This document shows, piece by piece, positions 12,160 to 23,578 of a stretch of 64,000 nt of DNA. The notes under the pieces are model-generated. The model was given only the letters and a program-made list of their open reading frames with translations. It was not told the origin of the DNA and did not search any database. Each line of letters begins with the position of its first letter. Position 1 is the first letter of the stretch. Position numbers and translations under genes: made by a program. Source of the DNA: Phanerochaete sordida (Eukaryota; Basidiomycota; Agaricomycetes; Polyporales; Phanerochaetaceae). The stretch covers positions 50,817 to 114,816 of the forward strand of contig BPQB01000097.1 of the NCBI GenBank assembly GCA_019973155.2, written 5' to 3'.

Positions 12160-13505
12160 ACGCCGGCCCTGGCAGCCTACGAAGGATGATCCCGGGACGC
12201 GAGGACAGTCGCGGTTCCTGTTCTTCCCCTTATAAGGATCCTCACACCGACAGACTCAAACAAACTGGTCTGGCCCCCGCCCTGGCCGCCCCCAGACGCC
12301 ACCACGCTCGCCCATCCCGGTCGAGAGGGGTCCAGGCTCCCGTCCGATGCCTGTGCGACAGCGGACTCCCCGCAGGCGCCGCCCCTTGTCAGCGAAAGTA
12401 TCTTTCCAAATTATTACCGCGTATGGACTTTCCCGAGCGCAATTTGTAGTGCGCGTCCGACAGCCCCCGAACGCAGGTTATCCGGCGCCTGATAGCGCAC
12501 GCCCATGCCACCTCGCCGCACGCTCTGGCGTCGTCCGCTACCTCTCGTACCCGTCTCTGGCGTCGCGCACACCGCACAGCCGTCCCAGCACACCATGCCA
12601 CCGCCAACGCTGCCCGCAGCGCGCGCACGGACCCCGCGCGCCGCCCAGATAAGCCGCGATCGCCGCCGCGCCTCGGCTCCCGCGAATTTGTAGTGCTCGC
12701 TCCGCCCTCCCACGCAGGCCTTGCGTGCGTCGCTCGCACTCCCTGTGGCGCAGGGTCTCGACGGGCCTCCGGATCCGCGGCTCGCAACGGGCAGCCTCGT
12801 CGCGGGGCCTGGTGCGTCGCGCTGCCCGCATGTGAACCTTGCCATCGACCGTCCGGCTGCGCGCGCGCGGCCTGCGCTGGTCGCCGCACCTGCCCATTCC
12901 CGGGCAGACATGCCGTGCTTGCAACGGCCGAACGACCGTCGAGGTGGATGCGCTTTGCCCGTTCGCGGGGGCTGCCAAGCACGACAGGCGTCCAGGCGAG
13001 TCCAGTCTTCGCGCTGCCTGCATGGCGGGTGCGGTCGTACGGTGCGTGGCGCGCTGGCATCGGACGCCTGACCTTCCACCACAGTGCACCTCCTGGGAGG
13101 GCCGTTCGCGAGCGGGCTGGCAGAGGAGGACGAGCGACGCCCCCGCACTTGCGCGCTGCCCGTGCCCTATATACCCCTCCCCCAGCGTTCTCGCCGCTGC
13201 GCGCGTGCCTAGCGCGGGGCGAGCCCCGCGGAGCAGCGCAGACGAGGCGCGATCGACGCCGCCCTTCGTGGCGCAGGCCTGCGATTATTTCGGTGGCGGG
13301 GCGGGCTTGAGATGCGCCGCTGATGGGCGAGGGCGGGCCCGAGCCTGGGCTCACCGGCGATCATCGTGCGCTTCGCGCCCGTGCCTTCGCGTGCCTGCGT
13401 CTCGCTCGCTTCGCCGTCCTTCGAGCTCGTCACTGCACATCGGCGATCGCTTCGGGGCCGCGAGACGGTGATCTGCACACGAGGCGCGTTGGGCCTTCTG
13501 TGTTG
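12160..13505. repeat. Long direct repeat, copy 2
   Basis: Matches 1-1611 with scattered substitutions and without the roughly 240-base segment present in copy 1. It contains the conserved TATA box at 13168. Homology fades after about 13505. It may begin slightly before 12160, but the first copy is cut off there. The following 800 bases, up to the ABC gene promoter, contain no gene I can support. Confidence 0.8.
13168..13173 (+). promoter_or_regulatory. TATA box inside direct repeat copy 2
   Basis: TATATA followed by a C-rich tract, at the position equivalent to 1251 in copy 1. Confidence 0.4.
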
Positions 13506-14306
13506 CTCCCTGCGTTGGTTCCAGGTTTTCGCTGGCACAGAGCATGGAGTTTGCGACTTCGGCTGGGACCAGCCTGTGGCGCCGTCGAATATAGACCAGG
13601 AAAGTGTGAAAGATGGGCCGATGGTACAGCGCAGCGAGGGCGATGCAATACTTTGTCGGGTTTCGTTGCCGGATACCATATTATGTCGTTCGGAAAGGGC
13701 CCAATGCTTAGCAAACATGGCATGATCTGCATGTTATGCTCAATGTGTTCAAAGACGTGTGTTGGCGAAGGGCTCACGTAACTCTTGCGCGTAGCGGTGA
13801 TAGGGGTCCTGATGAGCTCCGCGCGTTCACGGGCGTCCCTTGACACCGCTCCGCGCTTTGTTCTTGCAACCATTCACCCATGTACGCACTATACACTGGC
13901 TTTCGACATATCTATCTGTCTGACTTCGCAAGCACAGCCTTTCGCAGCGAGCTGCGTCCCAAATAGCAACGTCTGCCCAGCTGCTGCGCTTCGTCGGCGC
14001 CTTCCATGCCCCGAACAGCGCGGAGTGGTACGCAAGAGAACAGGCCCCGACATAGCGCGTAGCTCCCGCACCGCATTCCGCACACGAGTCAGTCTCTGCG
14101 ACTCACGCTCTACGTAGACGTGTCGAACACTGACGTGCTGTTGCTCAAGGCGATGTCTGCACCCGTCCGTCGCCTTGGGCACCCACCAGCCATTCGCTAG
14201 CGTGCTCACCGCCACGCGCGCGCATCGTCCGCGCCGGACAGGGTCCTCGGCTCCGGGCAGACGGGATCGTGATCACTGATGTCCTGCGCAGCGCAGCGCG
14301 CGTGCA

Positions 14307-14312
14307 TATAAG
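14307..14312 (+). promoter_or_regulatory. TATA box of the ABC transporter gene
   Basis: TATAAG lies about 44 bases upstream of the ATG at 14356 in a GC-rich promoter. Confidence 0.55.
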
Positions 14313-14355
14313 GGCGCGCTGAGCCACTCGTCACTCCATCCTTACGACCACGCTC

Positions 14356-17255
14356 ATGACCTCCGAGAAACATGCCGCGGAGTCCGATACTCACGACGCC
14401 GACGCGAAGACACGCGCAGACGGGGTCAACGCAGGCCTCCCGCCGACGCTCAAGGGCACCCAGGTCGGCATCTGGCGCGTCATAACGGAGCGCGACCCCG
14501 CTGCGCGCGCGCGCGAGGATGCGAAGACGTCCGCGGACGGCGCCACTGAGCCGCTTTCGTGGTCCTGGACACGCTTTTTCGACCAGCCCAAGCCGACTCT
14601 GTATGCGTTCGCTCGGAGAGCAAAGCAGCAGGTCGAGGACACGCACGTCCCGCGCCTCGCGACGGACATCTACCTCCTCGGCCCGTGGCTCTTCTGGGTC
14701 ATGGTCCTGAGCTACTCGCTCTCGGGCGTCGAGGACGCGCTGCTGCTCACGCTCAACAACCGCGTCATGACCCTCGTGCGCCGGCTCTCCCCTCCCGGCC
14801 CCGGGCTGTGCTGACAGAAAGCAGATTGAGACGGGGCTCATGTCCGCGAACCCCGACGGCCCCGCCATTCTGCGCGCAGTCGTCTTCCGCGTCGGCGCGG
14901 TGGCCGCGATCGCGGTCTGGCGCTGGTACTCGTACGTCCGCTCCTCCAGTATCCGCCACCCATGCATACTGACCCGCCGCGCCACCCAGGGCCAGCTGCG
15001 AACCCGTCCTCAAGGGCCGCGCGAAGCTCTACTTCCAGGAACGCCTCCTGCGCGGTACGCCTCCCCCTCCCTCCTCCGCACACATGGGCTGAACACGCCA
15101 CAGCGCACCTCGCACAGGACATCGCGACGTCCCGCGCAGCGTCCGCGGCCATCGACGCCTCGCCGCTGAACGGCTGGTACGCGCTGCAGGAGCTCATGGG
15201 TGGGCTCGACGTCGCGTGCGGGACGCTCTCTGCGGGCGCGCTCCTCGCGAGTCTCGTCTTCACGCCGGCGCTTGCGAGCACGTCGCCGTCGCTCCTTGCT
15301 GGCTTCGCGAATGGTACCCTCGGGGCGAACGCGACGAGTGCGGCTGCCGCTGCTGGGCCCGCCGGCGGGCAGGCTGCTGGTCCTGCGGGTGCCGGCATGG
15401 GGAACGCGCTCGTTATCGTTGCGCTGTGCGTGACCTGGCCCATCGTCAGTCGCATGCTGAAGCGGGACTTTGACAATACTGGTACGCCAACGTCCTGTTC
15501 GGATATATCTGCCCCAAGTTGAACGCTTGCGGTGCAGAATACGTCGCACACATCCACAACAAGCACTTCCTGCGCTCGAAGGCGCTGTACGACCTCGCCA
15601 CGAGCACTGCATACAAAAGCGAGGTCGTCAGCGGGACGATGAAGGACTACATCCGGATCGGTGCGTGCACCCGCTTGCAAGCAACCTCCATGATTTCTGA
15701 CATTCTCATGAAGAGCACGAGAAGGCGCGGGCGCTGCTGGGCGCGTACTCCGACGACTACCCCGGCCAGGCGATGACCGCTCGCAGCACGCCCTTCGCAG
15801 ACATCGTCCTCAACGTGCTCGACGACCTGCCGCTGGTACGCCCGACACCCTCTTCCTCGAGCGCCAGCTGACTCGTCCATAGATATACTATGCCTTCTCT
15901 GCGGTCGTCTTCCGCGAGGGCGGCCTCTCGATCTCGGGCCTCGCGCTGCTGCACCAGACGCTCGGCATCACGCGCGGCGCGCTCGAGCGCGTCATCATGC
16001 AGCGGCGCACCTTCCGCGAGAACCTCCGCCAGATCCGGTCGGTGTATGCGGACATGGAGGTAAGGGAGGAGCCCGAGGAGGCGGAAGAGGAGGTCGAGTT
16101 CCCGGAGGCGAAAGAGGGAGAGGGCATCAGGATCGAGCTTCGGTAAGCCCTCGCTTGCTAACATGCGCCGCCGTCTGCTGACCGCGCCGCAGAGACGTCA
16201 CTTTCCGCTACCCCTCCACAGACAGCGACGACTCATCAAACGCCGCGCTGCGCAACGTCTCCTTCACGCTCCCGCCCTCCTCGCTCGTCGTCATCGTCGG
16301 CGCAAACGGCTCCGGCAAGTCCTCCCTCGTAAACCTGCTCACGAACCTGCAGCGCCCGACGTCCGGCCGCGTGCTCTTCGACGGCGGCGACCCGCACGCG
16401 GGCGGCGCAGGCGCGTCCGTGCGCGCCGTCGAGCGCCTCCAGCGCGCGACCGCGCTCCTCACGCAGGCGCACTCGCTCTTCCAGGCGTTCAGCATCGCGG
16501 AGAACATCGCCGTCGGCGACCCCGACTTCTGCCTCGCGTGCGCGGACGCGGGCGCGGCCGGCGCCGCGGCGCTGCGCGCGCGCGTCGAGGAGGCCGCGCG
16601 GCTCGGCGGCGCGCTCGAGTTTGTAGGGAAGCGCGAGCAGGGCTTCGACGAGGTCGTGCACCCCGTGAATACGTGCTGGGGCTCGACGTACCCGATGCCG
16701 CCCGGCCCGCTGAAGGACATCTACGACGCGCTCGAGGCGTGGAAGGACGTATCGGGGGGCGAGGAGCAGCGGCTCGCGGCGTGCGTGTGCCACTGCCGCT
16801 TTCTCTGCCTCAGACGCTGACGGGGTCTCGAACGCAGGGCACGGACGTTCATGCGGCTCATGAATCCTCGGACGCGCCTCGTTGTCGTCGACGAGCCGAG
16901 CTCCGCGATGGACCCGCTCGGCGAGTTCGAGCTCTTCGAGCGGCTGCGCGCGATGCGTGCGGGGCGCACGATGGTGTTCGTCACGCACCGCTTCGGGCAC
17001 CTCACGAAGTACGCGGACGTCATCCTGTGAGTCGCCTCTCTTTTCCGCGCGCCCGCGCCGGGGCTGACGCGCGCGCGCAGCTGCATGAAGGCGGGCGAGC
17101 TCGTCGAGCGCGGGACGCACCAGGAGCTCATGGACCGCGGCGGCGAGTACAGCAAGCTGTACGCGGTGCAGGCGCAGGCGTTCGCGGACGCTGGTGCTGC
17201 GGCTGACAGCGGCCATGCCACGATTGCTTCGTGCAGCTCTCAGGCAGAGGCTTAG
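14356..17255 (+). CDS. Half-size ABC transporter (membrane domain plus ATPase)
   Basis: Ten exons (14356-14775, 14825-14931, 14990-15054, 15104-15481, 15538-15660, 15714-15835, 15883-16142, 16193-16780, 16838-17026, 17081-17255) join in frame to 808 residues. The N-terminal half is hydrophobic: likely membrane segments lie around LLGPWLFWVMVLSYSL, VGAVAAIAVW, GALLASLVF and ALVIVALCVTWPIV. A linker rich in glutamate leads to one nucleotide-binding domain with Walker A GANGSGKSS near residue 528, signature VSGGEEQR near 678, Walker B LVVVDEP with the catalytic glutamate, and the H-loop FVTHRF. One membrane domain and one ATPase domain mean a half transporter that should work as a dimer. It resembles the MdlB/lipid-exporter type of ABC protein; substrate and membrane are not evident. 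An alanine/glycine-rich extracellular-type loop (exon 4) carries NGT and NAT glycosylation sequons. Confidence 0.9.
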
Positions 17256-17527
17256 TATTTTGCTGGGGCTGTGAGACAGCGCAGACAGTGTTCTGGCTTC
17301 ACTTTATTGCGGAGAGGGCAAGGAAGGGAATGTGATCGCCGAGGATCGTATCGTTGGACAGCACAATATCATAATATGTACATTCTACGGATGCCTAGGT
17401 CACTGAAGCTGTCGGAAAACCTTCTACCTGCATTGTTCAATACTGAGCTCTCGCTCAAAAAAAGCTCAGTCCGCGGAGAATCGAGATGTGAAAAATAGGT
17501 CGAAAAAGTTTCACATGCGGTTTAACA

Positions 17528-17630
17528 TGCTCCCTGTGAGGATCGAACTCACGACCTTAGGATTACTCACTCCATCGAGTGATCATACAGAAGTATGAGA
17601 CCTACGCTCTACCGACTGAGCCAAGGAAGC
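17528..17630 (-). tRNA. tRNA-Met (CAT) with intron
   Basis: The minus strand folds as a tRNA: acceptor GCTTCCT pairs with AGGGAGC, a D-arm CTCAGTCGGTAGAGC, a T-arm GTGAG/CTCAC around TTCGATC, and anticodon CAT at 17595-17597 in the loop CTCATA. A 30-nt intron (17564-17593) sits at the canonical site one base 3' of the anticodon. The body matches elongator tRNA-Met of other fungi. From 17631 to 18189 I see no gene. Confidence 0.93.
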
Positions 17631-18189
17631 TTATCACAAGCTGATTTGTGCATGAGATCACCGGACGTTCCGCCTGACCCCTCCTTCGCTTACTGGTCAT
17701 GACCAAGTTATGTACCTCTGAGAGCCGCGTCATAGGCTGTACTACACCTAGCGTGCACTGCACGCACACGCAAACAAGTCGTCGAGTGGGCGCAAAAATT
17801 AGCTGCTACACTGGTTCCATGAATCATGTACAGGGTCGTGACAGCCTCAGACGAAGGTAAGTAGGTGGTACTACACTCGGCGGGCCCACCGGGGGCCCTG
17901 AAGGAGACGGTCAGTCAATGAACAGGCTTGTTGGAGGTGCTTGAGCTACAGTAGATACCGAACAACATAAGCGGATAACGACATAATTTGAACGGGGAGC
18001 GTAAGGGTCATGAGACAATTCCTGCAGCCAGCCCGGCTGGCCATCCAGTCGAGTTCGCGGCGCGGAGGTACTCCCAGAAAGCAACTACTGCCTGCGTGCA
18101 CAAGCATGCATCGACGACAGTGAACGTCTATCAGCATTTCTTCAACGTAATATCGCTCAGCAAAGACGGACCAGTAGCATGCAGCACTT

Positions 18190-18399
18190 CTAGGGGCACG
18201 TCACGGCTCTGCGTGCGCGGAGCCCTGCGAAGACAGGCGACATGCGGCCGCCCCCACCGTACGCGGCCTTGTACACTCGCGCCAGTGGCGTCGCAGGGAG
18301 GATGTTGTCCGACCTGCGCAGGACTGGAAATGGGTCGGTTGTGGCGCGCTTCTGCTCCACGCGGTGCGCGTGAAACTTGGAAAACACAGGGGCGGTCAT
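18190..18399 (-). CDS. Small LAxxxARR-family protein, member 1
   Basis: A 69-residue protein starting MTAPVFSKFHAHRVEQKRA. It holds two copies of a short motif shared with three neighbouring loci: PVFSKFHAHRVEQKR near the N-terminus and PVFAGLRARRAVT at the C-terminus. A leader intron (18406-18494; donor GTGAGT, CACTGAC branch, GACAG acceptor) lies just upstream of the ATG, a TATA element (GATATAAG on this strand) at 18622-18629, and the family promoter box at 18738-18756. The sequence around the start, TTCACGATGACC, is almost the same in the member at 20414. There is no signal peptide or known domain. I do not recognise the family; it might be a lineage-specific small basic protein. Confidence 0.5.
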   Translation of the reverse strand: MTAPVFSKFHAHRVEQKRATTDPFPVLRRSDNILPATPLARVYKAAYGGGGRMSPVFAGLRARRAVTCP

Positions 18400-18621
18400 C
18401 GTGAACTGTCTTAAACACGCGTAAGTTTGAGCGCGAGAGCCGAAGGACGCAAATGTCAGTGATGAGCAGCAAGTACTCGTGCAGGGATACTCACGGAAAC
18501 AAGGATAATGCGAGTGGACAGTCGGGAAGTGAAGAAGAAAAGGAGCGAAACGAAAGGAAGGCCCGCCAAGAGCGGATGGTCTTGGCTGCAGGCTGGTCTG
18601 ACTGCAGGCTGTCTTGCAGTC

Positions 18622-18756
18622 CTTATATCCCTAAGCAGCGGAACTCCCGCAGCATCGCGGCCTGCGAACGTTGTGCGGAGTAGCTTTCGGGGGGCTCTCG
18701 GACTCGTCTCGGACGCCACACGGCAGCCCGCGCCTCCTAGGGTCCTGTGCGATAAG
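18622..18756 (-). promoter_or_regulatory. Promoter of small-protein member 1 (box plus TATA)
   Basis: A 19-base box, TAGGGTCCTGTGCGATAAG on the plus strand (18738-18756), recurs at 22179 and 24288 and more weakly at 20723, each time upstream of a small-protein gene on the minus strand. The TATA element on the minus strand is at 18622-18629. Confidence 0.45.
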
Positions 18757-18864
18757 ACGCCATGCGTACCATGCATGGTCTATGTAACGCATAGACTTGA
18801 CTGTGCGAGGGCTATTGTGGCCTTCTCCTGGGTAGCGATTCGCGCGATTAAGTTACATCGCGGC

Positions 18865-19119
18865 CTACGCGGCCTCGAGGCCTGGATGCTGCCCGGCAGG
18901 TCCCACGAACTGACCTGGATGCGGCAGAGAGCAAAGTCTGTTTCGACCATGCTTCAGCAGCTTGAATAGGTTCTCCAGTTGAGCAGCATAGTAGACCATA
19001 CATCGACGAAAGGTCTCCGGCGTCCGAGTGACGTATCCAGCTTGTGTCCTCTTGATTGCGTCCATCACGTCCCAGGGCATCCTCTGTGAGTAGAAAGAAA
19101 AGACACAATCCTGGGTCAA
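18865..19119 (-). CDS. Possible exon of an unknown gene
   Basis: The segment after a plausible acceptor (TTTCTACTCACAG) reads RMPWDVMDAIKRTQAGYVTR and continues through a helical stretch with MVYYAAQLENLFKLLKHG. Its composition is less GC-driven than the random frames nearby, which is the only reason to note it. No start codon or partner exon is convincing. From 19120 to 20087 there is a TATATA at 19424 and a cluster of GTGAC/GTCAC words at 19505-19565, but no gene I can support. Confidence 0.2.
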   Translation of the reverse strand: MTQDCVFSFYSQRMPWDVMDAIKRTQAGYVTRTPETFRRCMVYYAAQLENLFKLLKHGRNRLCSLPHPGQFVGPAGQHPGLEAA

Positions 19120-20087
19120 CTTTGGACTGGAAGTTGGCGAGCACGTAGTGCACGCGCCCTCTTACCCTTTAATTAGCACATGTCTTATGCCCAACGAGCA
19201 GCAACCTATCATGTGTTGAGTCGCTAAGGATGATTGAGACCAGACGCACAGATTAAATCATAGCTTCTACGTGTAGATGCAGCCTGAATACCTTGACGCT
19301 GCCCTCCGACGGCGGACGTGAATTTTCGCTCGATTCGCCGCATGCGTGCTGCATCTTGGCCGGCAAGCTTGTAGGGAGGCAGAAAGCACATCCGGTGCCA
19401 GCGTCTTGCACTGCTCCTAGCGCATATATAGTCGCCGTGCAGAGGTAAACATCCACGAAACTACGCTGCCTCAGGCGATGGTGGTCCGGTAAGGGCGAGC
19501 GTTACCGTGACTTTTCGTGACGAGATGGTAATGGACCTCACGGTCTGCGTCACACGTCGTGCGCGTCACATCCGCGACCTCTGTCCGCGACCATTGGCAC
19601 GAACGTTCAGCAGTCCACGAAGCCTGCATCGGATCCGCGTTTGCAGGCGAATAATCTCAAGATTGCATCCTGTGGTCTACTTTCCTGCTAGCCTACATCG
19701 CTCGCTTGACCGTCGAACCCTGCTTGGACTTACGACGACCAGTCGGCGACCTGCAATGCGCAAAAACTGGGCAACATCACGGGAAACTCTGTGACCCGAC
19801 GGAATACGCGTGGACCTGGGACGTGTTTTGCGAAGGAACGTGATGCTTTCGTGCTGCAAATATACATAATAATACAACGCGCGGCGATAGAAATGAATAA
19901 TGTTACAGAAAACTGTGGGCGTGAAGGTCGTAACAAGAGCAAAGCGGCTCGCACTGCGAGTCGTCCTAATTCTTTGATCCGCCGGGCTGGCCGGCAGACA
20001 TGGGCGTGAATCTGGACGGCGCAGCGCATCAGAACTATCCTCTAGGGAAGACACCCACAGGCAACGCACCAACCACGCTCGATGGCA

Positions 20088-20414
20088 CTACCGCCTCTGC
20101 GCGATCTTGCGAGCGTACTGTCCAGCGAGGACTGGCGGCACAGCGCCATAGCCGGACGTGCCCCTCAAGGGCTCGTCGACGAGCGTCGCGGCATCGAAGT
20201 CGAAATCCGGGACGCCGCTAGATGGGCGCGGTCCGTTCGTGGACTTGCGAGCCTCGCGGCGCGCGAGGGGCTTGGCGAACACAGGTAAGGTCGTCGTGAG
20301 CGGCGATGAAAGCGCGTCGGCGCTGGGATAGTCGCTGCGGGACGGGCGCGGGCCCGTCGTGGACTTACGCGACTCGCGGCGCGCGACCGTCTTCGCGAGG
20401 GCAGGCGGGGTCAT
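20088..20414 (-). CDS. Small LAxxxARR-family protein, member 2 (internal repeats)
   Basis: A 108-residue protein starting MTPPALAKTVARRESRKS. About 37 residues later the same block recurs as LPVFAKPLARREARKSTNGP, and a third, divergent copy ends the protein (PPVLAGQYARKIAQRR). The repeated unit is visible in DNA as well as protein. A leader intron (20479-20537, 59 nt; GTGAGT, GACTGACAG branch, TCTCCAG acceptor) precedes the start. If spliced, the upstream exon is also open in this frame but has no ATG, so a longer N-terminus from a further exon cannot be excluded. The family promoter box is weaker here (20723-20741) and the TATA-like ACATAAGG is near 20619. I see no signal peptide or known domain. 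Confidence 0.55.
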   Translation of the reverse strand: MTPPALAKTVARRESRKSTTGPRPSRSDYPSADALSSPLTTTLPVFAKPLARREARKSTNGPRPSSGVPDFDFDAATLVDEPLRGTSGYGAVPPVLAGQYARKIAQRR

Positions 20415-20537
20415 CGTGAGCGGCGACGTGAATGAGTGTGCTGAACGTGCAGAAGGAGTTCGTGCGAGATGAGGGGAGCTGGAGAAATTGACTGTCAGTC
20501 CTTCCGACTGCGCTGTGAAATCTAGATATGCACTCAC

Positions 20538-21687
20538 GGAGGGAACCGTGTAGATCGTGGTGCACCAGGCGGACGCTGCCACACGGAGAGGTAGGGAGTC
20601 CTCTGGCTGTCGGGAGCCTTATGTACGCGTTCGCAGACGCGCTCTACAGCCTCGAGGCCCGCGATCAGTGCGCGGAGTGGCTCCCGGGGACGGAGGGGCG
20701 CTGCAGGGCTGTCCGCGCTCGCAAGGGTCCTGGGCGGTACGCGGTCATGGGTGTGAGTGTGCTTCCCGATTCTACGCGGATTCTTCGCACGGAAAGTTAG
20801 CGCCACCTTTGCAGGCGTGCGAAGGAGCAGCTTCGCGTCCGAGAAGGACGGAATGCCACTCGCAGTGCCCAGCGAACGTCTCTTGGCTTGGTGGATATGT
20901 AAAGCACAGTAACCTTCGAGCCTGAGTTCACGTAAGACTGAGTCAACTTTGCGAGTTTGCGCTAGCAGATGTTACCCTCTGGGCATTCGTGGGACCGTAT
21001 GTAGGTTAGGAACCGTAAAACGCCCATGGGCGAGCGGCGGTACCTGGCCTCCGGGCTATGCATCAGGTTCGCCTCGAGTTTCACCGTCTTCAGCGAAGAC
21101 GGGGCCTCATTGCATCTGGGGAAATGCGTCTTATCGTCTGGAAGGTGGGAGAACCTGGCAATCCTGTGCCGGGCATGAAGATTTTTCAGCGACACGAGGC
21201 TGGTCCGGCAAGCACGGAATAAGCAGTGCACGAATCTTCGTGTGTCTTGTGCAAAATAGGCAGCTACGGATCAGTTCCTCGAGGCCCTCAGACTGCCATC
21301 GCGCGTATCGGACCGCACTCCTTGCTCCTCGTGGCGACGCACTGCTTTGGCCTTCGACGCAGAGTCTCGAGTCAGATGCACACAAGCGGATACCGGTGCT
21401 GCGGAGAAAAGGATGCTATGTCGCGAATCGTATGTTTCGGATGCGGCATGATCTCGGCCAGCTCTATCACGACTCATGCGTCCCCTTCGCAAGCTGTCGA
21501 GTCTCGACTCGGACATTGATCATGTATAGAATCTGGTTGAACGCTTGGTGCGGCCCTGCGTAAAACAATTCCATTTCAAACTACACTATCAGTGCGCCTA
21601 GAGCCCAGGTTCGCGCTGCAACAAGAAACTGCGTATCAGCTCCAGAAGCACACGTAATCCCTTTCCAGCCAAAGAACTCACCGTAAG
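20538..21687. other. Intergenic segment with weak promoter homology
   Basis: The part next to member 2 carries its leader exon and promoter. Beyond about 20760 there are long open frames on the plus strand, but they start at non-ATG codons, have no domain and no splice context, so I do not call a gene. Confidence 0.4.
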
Positions 21688-21870
21688 CTACCTGATGTGC
21701 CGCCGCGCATAATGGCCCGCGAGAACGGGTGGGGTGCATCGGCGCGTGCTGCAGGGGCGCCCGCTTGGAGACGCACTCAGCCACGTTACAAAGCGCAGCC
21801 AATGGTCCCGGAAGCCGCGCTCGGAAAGGCGATGGAGCGTAGAGGAGTCATTATGAGCTGGCGCAGTCAT
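21688..21870 (-). CDS. Small LAxxxARR-family protein, member 3
   Basis: A 60-residue protein starting MTAPAHNDSS and ending TPPVLAGHYARRHIR. The start resembles member 1 (MTAP) and the end resembles member 2 (PPVLAGQYARKIAQRR). A possible donor GTGAGC lies upstream at about 21984, a TATA element (ATATAA on this strand) at 22071-22076, and the family box at 22179-22197, so the promoter layout matches its relatives. The central part (FRDHWLRFVTWLS) is not conserved. It may be a shortened or decaying member. Function unknown. Confidence 0.4.
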   Translation of the reverse strand: MTAPAHNDSSTLHRLSERGFRDHWLRFVTWLSASPSGRPCSTRRCTPPVLAGHYARRHIR

Positions 21871-22070
21871 AGCGAATGCTCGGCTAGGGGATGTGTTGCG
21901 AAAGGAGATGAGGCGGACGTGTACTTGATGGCGAGATGGACGTGCGGCGTATCAGCGACGCGAACTACAAACTGGAAAAGCCTGCTCACCCGGAAGTGCG
22001 AAACAGATGTTGGTGTGCTAGCTGCCTAGGTAAGAGCTTGGTAGAGAGACGACGCTTGCTCTTGGGGACG

Positions 22071-22197
22071 TTATATGCACCGCGGACGTCGCGGCCTGCG
22101 TCCTCGAGGCCGACGAGCCTCTCGCTCATTGACCCTCGGCGGGCAGCACATCCGACGGCGGGGCGGGGCTGTGATGGCTAGGGTTCTGAGCGATAAG
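22071..22197 (-). promoter_or_regulatory. Promoter of small-protein member 3 (box plus TATA)
   Basis: The box TAGGGTTCTGAGCGATAAG (plus strand, 22179-22197) differs at few positions from those at 18738 and 24288. The TATA element is at 22071-22076. Flanking blocks (GCGGCCT...CTCGAGGCC) are also shared with the other two loci. Between 22198 and 23578 I see no gene; 22973-23070 is a GTGAC/GTCAC cluster. Confidence 0.45.
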
Positions 22198-23578
22198 CGC
22201 CACGAGTACCGTACATGACCTTCGATCGTTCGCACGGATGAGCTAGATTGCCTTCTCCAGGCGTGAGGTTAAGGGACACGTTTGGGACACGTACACCGGA
22301 GAGAACGGGGCGCCGCCTTCATTATACGGCGAATATGTTTCGGCGCGATGGCGAGGTTAAGAAGGCGTACTTTGCGCATGCTGCTAGAGCGAGGATCAGA
22401 ATGCGCATTCACAAATTACGGGTAGACATACCATCCAGAGCAGATCGTCCCTAGCTGAAGCAGATCGAAGTGGAGAAGGTGCGTGGGGACTTCGGCAGCT
22501 CTGGCTGGCCGAGTGATATGCTCGGAGAGAGGAATGCTTCCCTTCCTTCCAGTAGAGCAACGGTACGACCGCTCGCCGCGCTCCTCTGACCATTGTGTGC
22601 CGTTCAAAGCGAAGTACCGCGGTTCTGGCAAATCGGATATGAAGAGCCTCCGCGTACGCAGGGCTCGTCCCCTAGCTCAAGGATGGATGGAGCAAGGGAC
22701 TCATGTTGTACAATAAATAATCAAAAGGTTCTGCTCACCCCAGCCATTGCCCAACCAATCTAATATACCGGTTGACTTGGTGCTTGCCTGGTGACCTCGA
22801 GGCTCGAGCGCGTCGACATGTTGCTGTGGTCGTCAAACGATGGCCTAACACAATACCCGCCTAGCAGAGATTGCACAAGAAAAGAAAGAGGGTGTTTGCA
22901 GCCGCGGCGGTCAGCCAGACTCGGACTGGCGTGAGTTGTGGTCACAGCTGGTCGCGGTCCCATTCCAAGTCACGCAGGGCGCCACAAAGACAGTGACACG
23001 GAGTTATGACACAGTGACTGTAACGAACGCAGCCCCATGCGTCACGTGCCGGTCGTGTCACGACTGCGCGGTCTCTCGTCTCTGACATCTACATAAGTCC
23101 CGCATTCTTCCATCCACCCACGGCAGCCCTTAGGTGACCGATATATTTATGGAGCACTGCACTCTTTTTGCTAGTCTGATCTCACTCTGCTTTGCTCATT
23201 CACGGCGGAGTGAGCTCCTTGGCGGTCCTACCACTTTAACAAGTCAAACTGTCAGCCTTCACGAGGCTGTGGTAGAAGCTCACACGGACGGCGAGAGGCG
23301 TGTAGGAAGGCGGATGATGTATTGCAAAATGTAATGGAAGATACGCGTACACGATAGCGCAGAAGTGCAGCATGAGATTAAAAGCGAATATGGATAGATA
23401 TGATGGTACAGCAGAACCTAAAGAGAAGTCACGCGAACATCGTCACGATCAGCTCAGCTGGGAGTACAGGATAAGAGAACAGCGGGTTTGAGAGGGATAT
23501 GTCTGGCGGTACGGCACAGAACACCTACGAATGCAGCGCATCAGTGAGATGAAGGGCACTAGCGTCGCAGAGACGTAC

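Noticed and set aside
1..13505. LTR retrotransposon
   Set aside because: The direct-repeat geometry is suggestive, but no reverse transcriptase, integrase, gag, primer-binding site or terminal TG...CA could be seen, so it is kept as a repeat only.
20949..21563. Plus-strand frame of about 200 codons
   Set aside because: Starts at a non-ATG codon, has no splice context, no domain and a random-like composition.
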